Positions 1 through 9,600 are shown, counted from the stretch's first letter. The stretch is 64,000 nucleotides of DNA from Lacticaseibacillus hegangensis (GCF_003946465.1 NZ_RHOL01000004.1:43973-107972); one strand, 5' to 3'. Notes: a model not told the origin generated them from the letters alone. A program made the numbers and translations.

Positions 1-102
1 CGGCAACTGCGCCATCAACGCTTTGGAACCGACCGGCTGGCCGGTTTCGGTGTAGGAGCGAATGATCTGCTTCAAGACGAGTAGTTGGCGTTTCGTCAAC
101 AT
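1..102 (-). CDS. hrcA: HrcA heat-shock repressor, N-terminal part (runs off the window)
   Basis: Only the first 34 codons are present, starting at the ATG at 102 and leaving the window at base 1. The visible protein starts [14 protein letters not shown] and continues with GQPVGSK, the N-terminal winged-helix segment of HrcA, the repressor that binds CIRCE operators before groESL and dnaK operons. An AAGGTGG ribosome site precedes the ATG. A near-consensus CIRCE element and a good promoter lie immediately upstream, so autoregulation is expected. First gene of what is normally hrcA-grpE-dnaK-dnaJ; the rest is outside the window. Confidence 0.93.
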   Translation of the reverse strand, partial: MLTKRQLLVLKQIIRSYTETGQPVGSKALMAQLP

Positions 103-116
103 AATCCCACCTTCTT

Positions 117-143
117 TTAGCACTAAAACCATTTGAGTGCTAA
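117..143. promoter_or_regulatory. CIRCE operator of hrcA
   Basis: Inverted repeat TTAGCACTA-N9-GAGTGCTAA. The right arm (135-143) is perfect and the left arm (117-125) differs from the CIRCE consensus only in its last base. It lies between the hrcA promoter and start codon, where HrcA binding would block its own transcription. Confidence 0.93.
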
Positions 144-154
144 GTACAATACTT

Positions 155-183
155 AATATACCAATGGCCGTTAGCAATGTCAA
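155..183 (-). promoter_or_regulatory. Promoter of hrcA
   Basis: On the minus strand: TTGACA (178-183), 17-bp spacer, TATATT (155-160). Transcription would start at the edge of the CIRCE element. Confidence 0.85.
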
Positions 184-278
184 CCTACGTCTGCTAATTT
201 CGCCGTTTTCACGAAAAAATCGGCCCCAGGACTGAGACCGATAAACGTTTTTCTGAAAACCGGGGCTGCCGCAAGGCG

Positions 279-1424
279 TTAAACCAGCGGATCATCCAGC
301 AAAAACTGCTGAAAGACTTCGTTGCCGAGAAACTGCCCCTGGTTCGTCAGGCGCACAGCATCCCCATCGACAGTGAGCAGCTGCTGGTCGCTCAGGTCCT
401 TCAACAGCTGGCCGTACACCTCATTGATGGTCATGTGGTAGCGCTTTGCAAACCGTTTCTGAGACACCCCTTCACGCGTCCGCAGCCCGAGGAACATCTC
501 CTCTTCGATTTGCTCTTCCAGCGGCACCAGGTGATGCTCGATCACCGGCACCTTGTGGTCGTGGAGCGGGTCAAGGTACTGCTTGATCGGCCCGAAATTG
601 TGGTACCGATCGCGGCCGACGTAACCAAAGGCCCCGGCGCCAAACCCGAAGTAATGCTCGTTGCGCCAGTACAGCAAGTTGTGCTGGCACTGGTAACCGG
701 GTTTGGCAAAATTAGAAATCTCGTACTGGTGGCGCCCGGTACTTTCCATCAGGTCGATCGCGTCCTGGTACATGTCGGCTTCCGCGTCCTGATTCGGCAG
801 CTGCAGCCGCCCGGAGCGCATCAGGTTATAGAAAATCGTCTTTTTTTCCAAAATCAGGGAATACGTCGAATAATGCGGCAGATCAAGTGCCAAGGCTTTG
901 TGCAGGCTCGCCAAAAAGTCCTCGCGCGTCTGCTTGGGCAGCCGAAAAATCAGGTCGATGGAAATATTGTCAAACCCCACTGCCCGCGCATTGGCAATTG
1001 CCTGGTAGACATCGGCGACCCGGTGCGTGCGCCCAATCGCCTTTAAAATGGCGTCGTTAAACGACTGCACCCCAATTGATAGGCGGTTGACCCCATTTTC
1101 ATGCAGCGCGCGCAGCTTATCCTTTTCGAGCAAATCGTTGGGGTTCGCTTCGAAGGTGAACTCGCCGTGGTCGAAATGCAGCTCGCGGCGAATGCCGGAG
1201 ATCAAGCGCTCCAGCTGCACCGGCGTCAGCGTGGTCGGCGTGCCGCCGCCAACGTACACGGTTTCGATTTTTTCATCGGGATGACTGGCCATCACCAGGT
1301 GCATCTCGCGAATCAGCATGTCGACGTAATCGTCCACCGGCTGACCTTCGATGAAGACCTTGTTGAAATTGCAGTAGTAACAAATGTGAGAGCAGAAGGG
1401 AATATGCACATAAGCCCCAGCCAT
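279..1424 (-). CDS. hemW: HemW-type radical SAM protein (heme chaperone; HemN-like)
   Basis: 381-aa radical SAM protein with the CX3CX2C iron-sulfur motif at residues 11, 15 and 18 (CSHICYYC) and the downstream GGGTPT segment. HemW proteins resemble oxygen-independent coproporphyrinogen oxidase but act as heme-binding chaperones; lactobacilli usually lack heme synthesis, so the chaperone role is the better guess (inference). The ATG at 1424 overlaps the ribF stop by one base (TGATG), indicating translational coupling; a TTG one codon earlier is possible but less likely. hemW between ribF and hrcA is the usual order in lactic acid bacteria. Confidence 0.9.
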   Translation of the reverse strand: MAGAYVHIPFCSHICYYCNFNKVFIEGQPVDDYVDMLIREMHLVMASHPDEKIETVYVGGGTPTTLTPVQLERLISGIRRELHFDHGEFTFEANPNDLLEKDKLRALHENGVNRLSIGVQSFNDAILKAIGRTHRVADVYQAIANARAVGFDNISIDLIFRLPKQTREDFLASLHKALALDLPHYSTYSLILEKKTIFYNLMRSGRLQLPNQDAEADMYQDAIDLMESTGRHQYEISNFAKPGYQCQHNLLYWRNEHYFGFGAGAFGYVGRDRYHNFGPIKQYLDPLHDHKVPVIEHHLVPLEEQIEEEMFLGLRTREGVSQKRFAKRYHMTINEVYGQLLKDLSDQQLLTVDGDAVRLTNQGQFLGNEVFQQFLLDDPLV

Positions 1425-2371
1425 CAATCCGTCAGCCCTTTCAAAAACGCCTTGGCGTCCTTTTCGTCCTGGGCAAGCTGGGCAACCAGCCCCGCCGCCG
1501 AATCAAACATCATGTCCCCGCGCAGGCGGTGCACCCACTCGACGCGCACCGGCGCATCATAAATATCCTGGTGGAAATCAAACAGGTTGACCTCCACCGT
1601 CACCGGGCGCCCCGGGCCAAAGGTGATGTTGCGGCCGACCGACGCCATCCCCGGGTACCACTGGCCGTTGACCTGCAGGCGCACCGTGTACACGGCAATG
1701 CCGGGGATGCGCTCTTCGGCCGGCGCCTGGACGTTTGCGGTCGGGTAGCCAATCGTGCGACCGCGCGCCTCGCCGTGCACCACCGTGCCGCTGGTTTGAT
1801 AGCGATAACCCAGCAAGTGGTTTGCCAGATCCACATCGCCAAGGTCTAGCGCCTCGCGAATCCGCGTCGAGGAAACCTTTTCGCCGGCATCAACCGTCTT
1901 GGGCACCGTAATGATTTCAAACCGCTCCTGAGCGTACTGCGGCAGTGTCTTCATGTTGGCGATATCGCGTTTGCCGTACGTGTAGTCGAAGCCAGCGACC
2001 ACGACCGCGGCATTCAGGCCAACGAGGTACTGGTCGACAAAGGCCTGGGGCGAAAGTTTTGAAAACGCCGGGGTAAAGTGGATGAAGTACAGCAGATCAA
2101 CGCCAAAATGCGCCATCAGTTCACTCTTCCGCGGCCGCGGGGACAGGTATTTGACTGAACTGGCCGGCACGCCGCGGTAAATCACCGCCGGGTGCACATC
2201 AAACGTCATGACCGCAAGCTTCAGGCCGCGTTTATCAGCCTCTGCCCGCGCGCGGCCAATCACCGCCTGATGGCCCAGGTGAACGCCGTCGAAAAACCCC
2301 AACGCCAGCACGATGGGCTGGCTGGGAACTGCTGCCGCCGCAAGCGGCGGGTGAATATCGATCACTTGCAT
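1424..2371 (-). CDS. ribF: Bifunctional riboflavin kinase / FMN adenylyltransferase
   Basis: 315-aa RibF, which phosphorylates riboflavin to FMN and adenylates it to FAD. The N-terminal nucleotidyltransferase domain carries GFFDGVHLGH (about residues 25-34), the C-terminal kinase domain carries GYPTANV. The frame is open to 2407, but the ATG at 2371 is chosen because GGAGATAATT sits directly before it and the product then has normal length. It starts inside the truB 3' end and overlaps hemW by one base, so truB-ribF-hemW are probably one transcript. Confidence 0.95.
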   Translation of the reverse strand: MQVIDIHPPLAAAAVPSQPIVLALGFFDGVHLGHQAVIGRARAEADKRGLKLAVMTFDVHPAVIYRGVPASSVKYLSPRPRKSELMAHFGVDLLYFIHFTPAFSKLSPQAFVDQYLVGLNAAVVVAGFDYTYGKRDIANMKTLPQYAQERFEIITVPKTVDAGEKVSSTRIREALDLGDVDLANHLLGYRYQTSGTVVHGEARGRTIGYPTANVQAPAEERIPGIAVYTVRLQVNGQWYPGMASVGRNITFGPGRPVTVEVNLFDFHQDIYDAPVRVEWVHRLRGDMMFDSAAGLVAQLAQDEKDAKAFLKGLTD

Positions 2372-2384
2372 AATTATCTCCTCA

Positions 2385-3299
2385 TCAACCTTGGCCAATG
2401 CCGGCATTAGCCAAGAACATCATGGCAGGCCGAAACTCGGCCGCCTCTTTGCGGTACAGCGCCTTAAAGACGCCTTGATACGTCAGGCCGATTTCATCAG
2501 TCGCGGCAGTGCTTAGCGGCAAGCCGCGCCCATTTTTGACCGCGTCCCACTGGCTGGCCGAAAGCGCCATCAGCGGCAGGTCCGGAAAAGCGAATTCGAT
2601 GGGCCGCAAATGAGCGGCCGCAGCTGCCGGGGCGGTGTCGCGCGTCAACTGCCGTAAATCAAGCGTGTCGCTGAGTCTGAACCCGCCGCTTTGAATCCGC
2701 GTCAGCTGCGCCATCACGGCCGGCACCTTCAGCGCCCGGCCGGCATCCACCGCAAGGGTGCGAATGTACGTCCCCTTTGAGACCTTGGCTTCAAACGTGA
2801 AGTCCTGCGTCCCCCTTGCCGCATCAAACGTGCTGGGCGCAGTCCGCTTAAATTCGTAAACGTGAACTTGGCGAGTCGGCCGCTCGACGGTTTCGCCGTT
2901 TCTGGCGTACTGGTAGAGCTTGCGCCCGTTGACCTTAACCGCCGAGTACATCGGCGGCGTCTGCGTGATCTCGCCGGTCAACGTTAACAGCGCGGCGTCG
3001 ATCTGTGCATCAGTAAACGGGGCCGTTAAGGTCACGCGGGACACCTCAGCCCCTTCGAGGTCCTCAGTTTCCGTCGCAAAGCCGAGCGTCGCTTTGCCCG
3101 TGTAGGTTTTGCCCAGCGCCATCAGCGCCGGCACGGCCTTCGTCGCCGCCCCCAGCGCGATTGGCAAAACGCCATCGACGCTGGGGTCAAGCGTGCCCGA
3201 ATGCCCCACCTTTTTCATTTGCAACAAGTAGCGGAGTTTGCTGACCACATCGGCCGAAGTCATACCCGTCGGCTTGTATACTGGTAAAATCCCATCCAT
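2385..3299 (-). CDS. truB: tRNA pseudouridine(55) synthase TruB
   Basis: 304-aa TruB, which isomerises U55 in the T-loop of tRNAs. The motif HSGTLDPSVDGVLP includes the catalytic Asp at residue 38, and the PUA-like C-terminus is present. The ATG at 3299 follows GAGGATTTTGAC. It begins one base after the terC stop, so terC and truB are tightly linked. rbfA-truB is the normal neighbour pair, here interrupted by terC and a structured repeat. Confidence 0.95.
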   Translation of the reverse strand: MDGILPVYKPTGMTSADVVSKLRYLLQMKKVGHSGTLDPSVDGVLPIALGAATKAVPALMALGKTYTGKATLGFATETEDLEGAEVSRVTLTAPFTDAQIDAALLTLTGEITQTPPMYSAVKVNGRKLYQYARNGETVERPTRQVHVYEFKRTAPSTFDAARGTQDFTFEAKVSKGTYIRTLAVDAGRALKVPAVMAQLTRIQSGGFRLSDTLDLRQLTRDTAPAAAAAHLRPIEFAFPDLPLMALSASQWDAVKNGRGLPLSTAATDEIGLTYQGVFKALYRKEAAEFRPAMMFLANAGIGQG

Positions 3300-3300
3300 G

Positions 3301-4056
3301 TCAAAATCCTCGCTTCTGCTGTTGGCCGTGGGCCGCGCGCCGCTGGTGAACCAGCCAGGTGATCAGGAAGGCCAACGCCACGATCAGTGAAAAGGCCCAG
3401 TTCGGCACCTCGATGCCAATTTGCGGCAGACTGAGCGCCAGCTTCACCGCGATGATGAAAATCAGCGCGTAAGCCATCACTTCCAGCTCGGGCACCTTAG
3501 TGATGAAGTCGGTGATGATCTGGGCGACAAACCGCATCGCCAAAATACCTAGGCACCCGCCAATCAGCACAATCACCGGATTATTGTCGATGGCCAGCGC
3601 GGCCAGGATCGAATCGACGGAAAACACAATATCGAGCGCCTCAATTGAGGCCACGGTGCGCCAAAAATGGGTCTGCTTCGGCTTGGCTAAGGTCTTTGGC
3701 TGCGGCCCGTCCTTGGGGTGGCGCTGCTCGTAGAAGAAATGCAGCGACATCCACACCAGGTATGCCGCCCCTAGCGCCTTGACGCCCCAGAAGTTCATGA
3801 GGTACGTGCCCAGGCCGATCGCGATGAACCGGAACAGATACGCCCCCCACATGCCGTAAATCAGCGCGTGATGCTGGTCTTTTTTGTCTGGCAACGACTT
3901 GGTCTGCGCGGCCAGCACGACCGCATTATCCACCGACAGCAGGCATTCCAGCAGCGCCAGCGTCAGAATTGTGACCCAGCCCTGGGTAGTCATCACCGCC
4001 TGGTGCCAGTCACTCGCTTCAAAAAAGGGTAAGTACAATTTCTCGATCAGACTCAC
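3301..4056 (-). CDS. TerC-family integral membrane protein
   Basis: 251-aa polytopic membrane protein with about seven hydrophobic segments, the early acidic intramembrane motif LLSVDNAVVLA and a second VFSVDSILAA, both typical of the TerC family. TerC/YkoY-type proteins have been linked to manganese efflux and metalation of secreted enzymes; substrate here is inferred. The start is GTG at 4056 after GGTGGCGAC. It is inserted between rbfA and truB, and its upstream region is filled by two tandem structured repeats. Confidence 0.85.
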   Translation of the reverse strand: MSLIEKLYLPFFEASDWHQAVMTTQGWVTILTLALLECLLSVDNAVVLAAQTKSLPDKKDQHHALIYGMWGAYLFRFIAIGLGTYLMNFWGVKALGAAYLVWMSLHFFYEQRHPKDGPQPKTLAKPKQTHFWRTVASIEALDIVFSVDSILAALAIDNNPVIVLIGGCLGILAMRFVAQIITDFITKVPELEVMAYALIFIIAVKLALSLPQIGIEVPNWAFSLIVALAFLITWLVHQRRAAHGQQQKRGF

Positions 4057-4150
4057 GTCGCCACCGCCTTATTTTTACTATTATACATTTCCTCTGGCAC
4101 CGTTGCACCCGCAGCGTAAGCCAGCTTGGGTTCAACCGGAGTTGGGTTCC

Positions 4151-4299
4151 GGGGTCGCAACTCCCGAATGATTAGCTACGCCCGAGGCCTCGCCGCCAAA
4201 CAACGGCGGCAAAACCTCGGCTATGATCAGACTGTTGCCGTTTACGGCGTACAATCTGACATACCTAGCGGCTAATCATCGGGCTAAAACCGCGACCCC
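4151..4299. repeat. Structured intergenic repeat, copy A1
   Basis: 149-bp palindromic unit. Outer arms GGGGTCGC (4151-4158) / GCGACCCC (4292-4299), then CCCGAATGATTAGC (4163-4176) / GCTAATCATCGGG (4271-4283). Between them are two hairpin arms: a GCCCGAGG..GCCGCC/GGCGGC..CCTCGG arm, and a CAGACTGTTGCCGT/ACGGCGTACAATCTG arm. Together they form a three-way-junction shape. The lower part of the first arm is slightly decayed compared with copy A2. Confidence 0.85.
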
Positions 4300-4325
4300 G
4301 ACACACCTTGCATAATTGGGCTCCA

Positions 4326-4474
4326 GGGTCGCAACGCCCGAATGATTAGCTACGCCCGAGGCCTCGCCGCCAAAGAACGGCGGCAATGCCTCGGGCTATG
4401 ATCAGACTGTTGCCGTGTACGGCGTACAGTCTGACATGCGTAGCGGCTAATCATCGGGCTAAAACCGCGACCCC
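4326..4474. repeat. Structured intergenic repeat, copy A2
   Basis: Tandem direct copy of A1 at a 175-bp period with the same nested palindromes. Arm one is perfectly paired here: GCCCGAGGC, bulge CTC, GCCGCC, loop AAAGAAC, GGCGGC, bulge AAT, GCCTCGGGC. Arm two is CAGACTGT..ACAGTCTG closing GCCGT/ACGGC. It lies just before the rbfA terminator and upstream of terC. Copy C at 51828 shares arm one with compensatory substitutions. Confidence 0.88.
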
Positions 4475-4486
4475 GACACACCTTAC

Positions 4487-4516
4487 AAAAAACGGCCCAC
4501 CATCGCTGGTGGGCCG
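4487..4516 (-). terminator. Rho-independent terminator of rbfA
   Basis: Ten-bp perfect stem CGGCCCACCA (4493-4502 / 4507-4516) with a four-base loop, followed on the minus strand by six T (4487-4492). Ends the long nusA-infB-rbfA transcript. Confidence 0.92.
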
Positions 4517-4524
4517 CACAGCCT

Positions 4525-4878
4525 TTACTCAAGGCCTTCGTGTTTCACTTCGTTGAGCAGCTCGTCGATGTGAGCGCCGTATTGAACCGAGGTATCCTGC
4601 TTGAACGTCAAGGTTGGCACCTTGAAGAGCTTGATACGTTGGCCGACCTCACTGCGGATGAGCCCTTTGGCCTTATCCAGCCCAGTTTGGGCGTCGGTGA
4701 GGGCCTTGGGATCGTCAGAGAGAATGCTGAAGTAGACAGTGGCCTCTTGGAGGTCGCCAGTCAACTTCACGCCGGTGATCGTGACTGCCCGAACCCGCGG
4801 GTCGTTGACATCTTTCAACAAAATGTCATCGATTTCACGCTGGATCTGGGTCTCCACGCGGCCTATGCGATGTTTCAT
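4525..4878 (-). CDS. rbfA: 30S ribosome-binding factor A
   Basis: 117-aa KH-fold protein involved in late 30S maturation at the 5' end of 16S rRNA. The start MKHRIGRVETQIQREI and the central DPRV..VTITGV are typical. ATG at 4878 is used, with GAAGAGG upstream; the open frame extends further (to 4974) but the extra residues do not resemble the family. It follows infB by 25 bp and is the last gene before the terminator at 4487-4516. Confidence 0.95.
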   Translation of the reverse strand: MKHRIGRVETQIQREIDDILLKDVNDPRVRAVTITGVKLTGDLQEATVYFSILSDDPKALTDAQTGLDKAKGLIRSEVGQRIKLFKVPTLTFKQDTSVQYGAHIDELLNEVKHEGLE

Positions 4879-4903
4879 GTGTGCCTCTTCAGATGGCCTG
4901 AGG

Positions 4904-7771
4904 TTACTTGACCGGAACCTCTTCCATCGTGTACGCCTCGATCTGATCATCGACCTTGATGTCGTTGTAACCATCGATGGTCAAACCGAGTTCAAAGCCC
5001 TGACGGACTTCCTTCACGTCATCCTTGAACCGGCGCAAGGAGCCCAGTTCGCCTTCGTACTTCACGATGCCGTCGCGGATCAGGCGGACCTTGGAGTCGC
5101 GGCGAATGAAGCCGCTGTCGACGTAGCCGCCGACCACCGTCCCAATCTTGGACACCGGAATGGTCTCGCGCACAGTGATGTTGCCGGTGACCTTCTCTTC
5201 GTAAGTCGGTTCCAGCATCCCCTTCATCGCAGACTCGACTTCCTCGATGGCCTTGTAGATGACGCGGTGCAAGCGGATATCCACATCATCGGCATCGGCC
5301 TGAGCCTTCGCTTGCGGCGTTGGCCGCACGTTGAAGCCAATGATGACCGCGTTGGAAGCAGAAGCCAAGGTGACATCACTTTCGTTGATCGCCCCAACGG
5401 CTTGGTGAATGATGTTCACTCGTACGCCCTTGACCTCGATCTTCTTCAAGCTGCCGGCCAGCGCTTCGACCGAACCCTGCACATCCGCCTTGATGATGAT
5501 GTCAACTTCTTTGAGTTGGCCTTCCTTCATGGTTTCAAACAGGTTGTCGAGGGTGACGTGATGCGTCTGTTGACGTTCCTGTTCTTGTGCCTGTTGGGCC
5601 CGCTTTTCGCCGGCCGCGCGGGCGGTTTTTTCATCGTCAAAGACGACAAACTTGTCCGCCGACTGCGGCACGTCGTTCAAACCGGTAATCTCAACTGGCA
5701 TCGCTGGCACAGCATCCTTGACGTGGCGGCCATGATCGTTGGTCATGGTCCGCACGCGGCCAAAGGTGTGGCCGACGACGATCGGGTCGCCGACGTGCAG
5801 GGTGCCTTCCTGGACCAGCACCGTAGCAACAGGGCCACGGCCTTTGTCCAGACGGGCTTCAATGACGGTCCCGATGGCCTTTTGGTCAGGGTTAGCCTTG
5901 AGCTCCAGTACGTCCGCTTCCAGCAAAATCATTTCCAGCAGCTCGTCGATGTTCTTGCCGAACTTGGCGGAGATGTTGACGAAGATGGTGTCACCACCGT
6001 AGTCTTCAGGAACCAGATCGTACTTCATCAGCTCTTCGGTGACGCGCTGTGGATTTGCACCCGGCTTATCAATCTTGTTGATGGCAACGATCATCGGCGC
6101 GTTCGCCGCCTTGGCGTGATTAATGGCCTCAATAGTCTGAGGCATGACCCCGTCATCGGCCGCAACCACCAGCACAATGATATCGGTGATATCCGCGCCA
6201 CGCGCCCGCATGTTGGTGAAGGCCGCGTGCCCTGGGGTGTCCAGGAACGTAATCAGACGATCCTTGAGCTTCACTTGGTAAGCCCCGATGTGCTGTGTAA
6301 TCCCGCCTGCTTCGCCTTCGGTCACATGCGTGTGACGCAGGCGGTCAAGCAAGGTGGTTTTACCATGGTCAACGTGGCCCATGATGGTGACCACTGGTGG
6401 CCGCGGCGTCTGGGTATCCTTGTTGGTGACTTCAGCGTTGTACATCTTGTCGAGGTCGGTAATATCTTCCTCAACCTTTTGTTCGGCGTCAATGCCGTAA
6501 TCGGTGGCGACCAGTTCAATGGTGTCCTTGTCGAGGCTCTGGTTTTGGTTAACCATCACACCCAACATGAACAGCTTCTTGATGATCTCGGCTGGCTCGC
6601 GGTGCAGGATCTTGCCCAGATCCTGGGCGTTCATTCCAACAGTGTAGATGAGTTTTTCTGGCAATGGCCGCTCCTTGCGCTGTGGCATTTCTTTCTTGGG
6701 TTGCGTCTGCTGTCTGCGCTTGTTCTTCTTGTTGCGCCGATTCGAGTTACCAAATCCGCCGCGGTTATTGTTGTAACCGCCGCGGCTGTTGCGGAAGTTG
6801 TTGCGGCCGCGATTGTCGTTGCTGCTGTGATCCGCAGTGCGCCGATTGTCATTTGGCTTTGCCGGCTTTTCAGCGGCAGGCGGCACTGGGGCCGTATAGG
6901 CGGCCGCGATTGGCTTTTCCTCGGCGACTTTTTCGAGCGCCTTTTCGGTTTCGCGCTTGGCTGCAGCCTTCGCCTTGTCCTGCTGGCGCTTTTCTTCCAG
7001 CTGCTTGATAAACTTCTCGTCGTTGCCAGCCACTGGCCGCGGATTCCCATTGGCCTGAGTCCGGCGACCGGCACGCGGCATTGGGCTAGCGCTGGTCTGG
7101 TTCAAGAAGCGATCCCCGCCGCGCCGGTTGTCGTTGCGGTTGTTGCCGCTGCGCCGGTTATCGTTGCGGTTATCAGTCGAGCGGTTGTTGTAACCGCCGC
7201 GATTGTCATTTGGCCGGTTGCTGCCGCGATTGCCTGCCGGCTGCTGCCCGGCGGGTTGACCTTGGCCGCCCCGGTTGTCGTTGCGGTTAAAGCGGCCACC
7301 GCGGGCATTAGCCTGGGTGTTGTGCGGCCGGCGAATCGCGGACTTGGAGATCAGGGTCTTGCCATCTGCCGTCTTTTGCGGCATGTGGTGAGTCCCTGGC
7401 ACCTTCTTTGCGTCTGCTGACTGATCAACGGCTGGCTTAGCGCTCGCTGCTGGCTTGGCAGTTGGCTTAGATTCAGCGCTGGCTTCAGACTTGGCCTCAG
7501 CTTTAGCTGCAGGCTTTTCGGCTGGCTTGGTCGCAGGTGTTTCAGCAGCGGCCTTGGCTGCCGGCTTCGCCTCGGCTTTCGCCTTTGCGGCAGGTTTTGC
7601 CGCCTTGGCGGACTGACCCTTCAGCGCGGACTTCAAAGCAGCTTCCTGCTGATCGTCCAACGTTGACATGTGGTTCTTGAGCTCGATGCCCTGAGCTTTG
7701 GCCGCGTCGATCACGGTTTTACTCGGGATGCCGAGCGTTTTGGCAAATTCATAAACTCGTTGTTTGCCCAT
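4904..7771 (-). CDS. infB: Translation initiation factor IF-2
   Basis: 955-aa IF-2, the GTPase that places fMet-tRNA on the 30S subunit. An N-terminal IF2N domain (1-50) is followed by a low-complexity linker rich in Ala/Lys/Pro (50-125), then Asn/Asp/Arg/Gly-rich stretches (about 155-220 and 305-350). A second IF2N-like part precedes the G domain with GHVDHGKT (465-472), [12 protein letters not shown] and SAKFG, then domains II-IV. The linker is at the long end for the family. Downstream of ylxQ in the standard nusA operon. Confidence 0.97.
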   Translation of the reverse strand: MGKQRVYEFAKTLGIPSKTVIDAAKAQGIELKNHMSTLDDQQEAALKSALKGQSAKAAKPAAKAKAEAKPAAKAAAETPATKPAEKPAAKAEAKSEASAESKPTAKPAASAKPAVDQSADAKKVPGTHHMPQKTADGKTLISKSAIRRPHNTQANARGGRFNRNDNRGGQGQPAGQQPAGNRGSNRPNDNRGGYNNRSTDNRNDNRRSGNNRNDNRRGGDRFLNQTSASPMPRAGRRTQANGNPRPVAGNDEKFIKQLEEKRQQDKAKAAAKRETEKALEKVAEEKPIAAAYTAPVPPAAEKPAKPNDNRRTADHSSNDNRGRNNFRNSRGGYNNNRGGFGNSNRRNKKNKRRQQTQPKKEMPQRKERPLPEKLIYTVGMNAQDLGKILHREPAEIIKKLFMLGVMVNQNQSLDKDTIELVATDYGIDAEQKVEEDITDLDKMYNAEVTNKDTQTPRPPVVTIMGHVDHGKTTLLDRLRHTHVTEGEAGGITQHIGAYQVKLKDRLITFLDTPGHAAFTNMRARGADITDIIVLVVAADDGVMPQTIEAINHAKAANAPMIVAINKIDKPGANPQRVTEELMKYDLVPEDYGGDTIFVNISAKFGKNIDELLEMILLEADVLELKANPDQKAIGTVIEARLDKGRGPVATVLVQEGTLHVGDPIVVGHTFGRVRTMTNDHGRHVKDAVPAMPVEITGLNDVPQSADKFVVFDDEKTARAAGEKRAQQAQEQERQQTHHVTLDNLFETMKEGQLKEVDIIIKADVQGSVEALAGSLKKIEVKGVRVNIIHQAVGAINESDVTLASASNAVIIGFNVRPTPQAKAQADADDVDIRLHRVIYKAIEEVESAMKGMLEPTYEEKVTGNITVRETIPVSKIGTVVGGYVDSGFIRRDSKVRLIRDGIVKYEGELGSLRRFKDDVKEVRQGFELGLTIDGYNDIKVDDQIEAYTMEEVPVK

Positions 7772-7795
7772 TTCTTCACGCTCCCTGTCTATTCA

Positions 7796-8095
7796 TTAGG
7801 TGAGCAGCTTGACCAGCTTCTCTGCAAAGCCGCGATCTTGCACCGCGATCACGGACCGCTTACGGCCGATCGCAGAACTCAGCTCCAGGCTCGTCAAGTT
7901 TAAGTTGACTGGGACCTGGTAGAAGCTGCCTTTATCGGAAAACTTTTTTCTGGTGTTCGCTGAGGCGTCAGCGGCGACGAGGACCAGCTTGGCACTCTGG
8001 TCCCGAATCGCCGCCAGCACAAAGCCTTCACCGGCCGTTAGCCGGTTGGCCCGTTGCGCCAGCCCCAGCAAGTTTAGCGCTTGCTGCTTTTTCAT
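7796..8095 (-). CDS. ylxQ: L7Ae-family RNA-binding protein YlxQ
   Basis: 99-aa small basic protein of the L7Ae/L30e/S12e fold (LGLAQRANRLTAGEGFV), thought to bind kink-turn RNA. Its ATG overlaps the ylxR stop in an ATGA junction, indicating coupled translation. Always found between nusA/ylxR and infB in Firmicutes; the precise role is not established. Confidence 0.9.
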   Translation of the reverse strand: MKKQQALNLLGLAQRANRLTAGEGFVLAAIRDQSAKLVLVAADASANTRKKFSDKGSFYQVPVNLNLTSLELSSAIGRKRSVIAVQDRGFAEKLVKLLT

Positions 8096-8391
8096 GCCTG
8101 GTCGCCGAACAGCTCTTGGCGAGCCTTCTGGTGGTCGACGTAGGCGTACAACTCATCGTAAAAACTATCGGCCACTTTGACGTCAAACGCTTTTTCGATG
8201 ATGTGCTTGCTCTGGGCCTTCTTGACGGCCGCAGGATCCAGCGCCACGTACGCGCCGCGGCCCTGAGCTTTACCGGTGGGATCGATGGCAACGGTTTGAT
8301 CCGCTTGCCGCACGATGCGCACCAGGGACTTTTTCGGAAACATTTCTCCCGACAGCAGGTCCTTGCGCATCGGGATCTTGCGCTTTTTCAT
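8092..8391 (-). CDS. ylxR: YlxR/RnpM family RNA-binding protein (DUF448)
   Basis: 99-aa basic protein beginning MKKRKIPMRKDL with the conserved KKSLVRIVR and GRGAYV segments of the YlxR family. In Bacillus subtilis the homologue (RnpM) binds and modulates RNase P RNA; function here is by family. Lies 9 bp after nusA and overlaps ylxQ by 4 bp. Confidence 0.92.
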   Translation of the reverse strand: MKKRKIPMRKDLLSGEMFPKKSLVRIVRQADQTVAIDPTGKAQGRGAYVALDPAAVKKAQSKHIIEKAFDVKVADSFYDELYAYVDHQKARQELFGDQA

Positions 8392-8400
8392 GGCTGCCTC

Positions 8401-9600
8401 CTACTTGGTTTCGGCCGCGTCGTCTGCGGCTTTTGCATCTGAGTCCTCAGTTGCCGGCGCAGCGGCCGCCTCGTCTTCAGCCGGCGCGTCAGCACCAGAC
8501 TGATCCGCCTGGGTCTCTTCGATTTGCTCGTCGTTTTCTTCAAGCTCGTCATCATCGACAAATTCAACGTCTGATTCGGCCTTGATGTCGATCTTGTAAC
8601 CGGTGAGCTTGGCGGCAAGCCGGGCGTTTTGCCCTTTCTTGCCGATGGCCAAAGACAGCTGGTAGTCGGGCACGATGACCGTGCAGGACCGGTCGTTGTC
8701 TTCGTCGTTGAATTGAACGGCGATGACTTGCGCCGGGTTCAACGCGTTGGCGATGTAATCCACCGGGTCTTCCTCGTACTGCACAACGTCCATGTTCTCA
8801 CCGGACAACTCATTGACCACGGCCTGGACGCGGGCGCCGCGAGGACCAACCGTGGTGCCGACCGGATCGACAGACGGGTTCGTCGAGCGCACCGCGATCT
8901 TGGTGCGATCGCCAGCCTCACGCGCGATCCCGGCGATTTCCACCGTGCCGTCGAAAATTTCTGGCACTTCCTGTTCAAACAGGCGCTTGACCAGCCCAGG
9001 ATTGGTGCGGGAAACAAAGACCTGCGGGCCCTTGCTTGAGTTTTCAACCTTAGACACGAACACTTTGATGCGATCGTGGGGCTCGTACTGCTCGTTCGGC
9101 ATCTGATCGCCGCGGCCCAGCACAGCCTCAATCTTGCCCAAGTTCACGTAAATGAACTTGTTATCGCGCCGCTCAACTTCGCCGGTCATGATCTCGTTTT
9201 CGTACTGAGAGTACTCATCGTAGATAATGCCGCGCTCGGCCTCACGCACCCGCTGCATAATGACCTGCTTAGCGGTTTGCGCCGCAATGCGGCCAAAGTC
9301 TTTCGGGGTGACCTCAAATTTGATCTTGTCACCGACCTCGTAAGCCTTGTTGATGGCCAACGCGTCCTTCAGACTGACTTCCAGCCGGGAGTCGAACACT
9401 TCTTCAGTGACTTCCTTGACCGCGTACACGTGGATATCGCCTTGGTCCTTGTCGAACTCGACGTCGACGTTTTGTGCCTGATCGTAATTACGCTTGTACG
9501 CCGAGGCCAGCGCGTCTTCAAGCGCCTCAATCACAACTTCTTTTTTGACGCCTTTTTCGGTCTCGAGGGCGTCAAGGGCTTCAATCATTTCCTTTGACAT
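8401..9600 (-). CDS. nusA: Transcription elongation/termination factor NusA
   Basis: 399-aa NusA: N-terminal RNA polymerase-binding domain (1-125), S1 domain, and two KH domains (ARVQAVVNELSGENMDVV; GKKGQNARLAAKLTG). A long acidic tail of Glu, Asp and Ala (about 345-399) ends the protein, as in many lactobacilli. It binds polymerase and nascent RNA to affect pausing and termination. Starts 32 bp downstream of rimP. Confidence 0.96.
   Translation of the reverse strand: MSKEMIEALDALETEKGVKKEVVIEALEDALASAYKRNYDQAQNVDVEFDKDQGDIHVYAVKEVTEEVFDSRLEVSLKDALAINKAYEVGDKIKFEVTPKDFGRIAAQTAKQVIMQRVREAERGIIYDEYSQYENEIMTGEVERRDNKFIYVNLGKIEAVLGRGDQMPNEQYEPHDRIKVFVSKVENSSKGPQVFVSRTNPGLVKRLFEQEVPEIFDGTVEIAGIAREAGDRTKIAVRSTNPSVDPVGTTVGPRGARVQAVVNELSGENMDVVQYEEDPVDYIANALNPAQVIAVQFNDEDNDRSCTVIVPDYQLSLAIGKKGQNARLAAKLTGYKIDIKAESDVEFVDDDELEENDEQIEETQADQSGADAPAEDEAAAAPATEDSDAKAADDAAETK

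Noticed and set aside
4350..4532. 60-codon frame within the A2 repeat and rbfA terminator
   Set aside because: Lies in palindromic DNA, has no ribosome site, and is not conserved with copy A1.
4739..7420. 893-codon open frame on the plus strand
   Set aside because: It is antisense to infB over its whole length; its protein is low-complexity and resembles no family. It arises from GC-rich codon use on the other strand.
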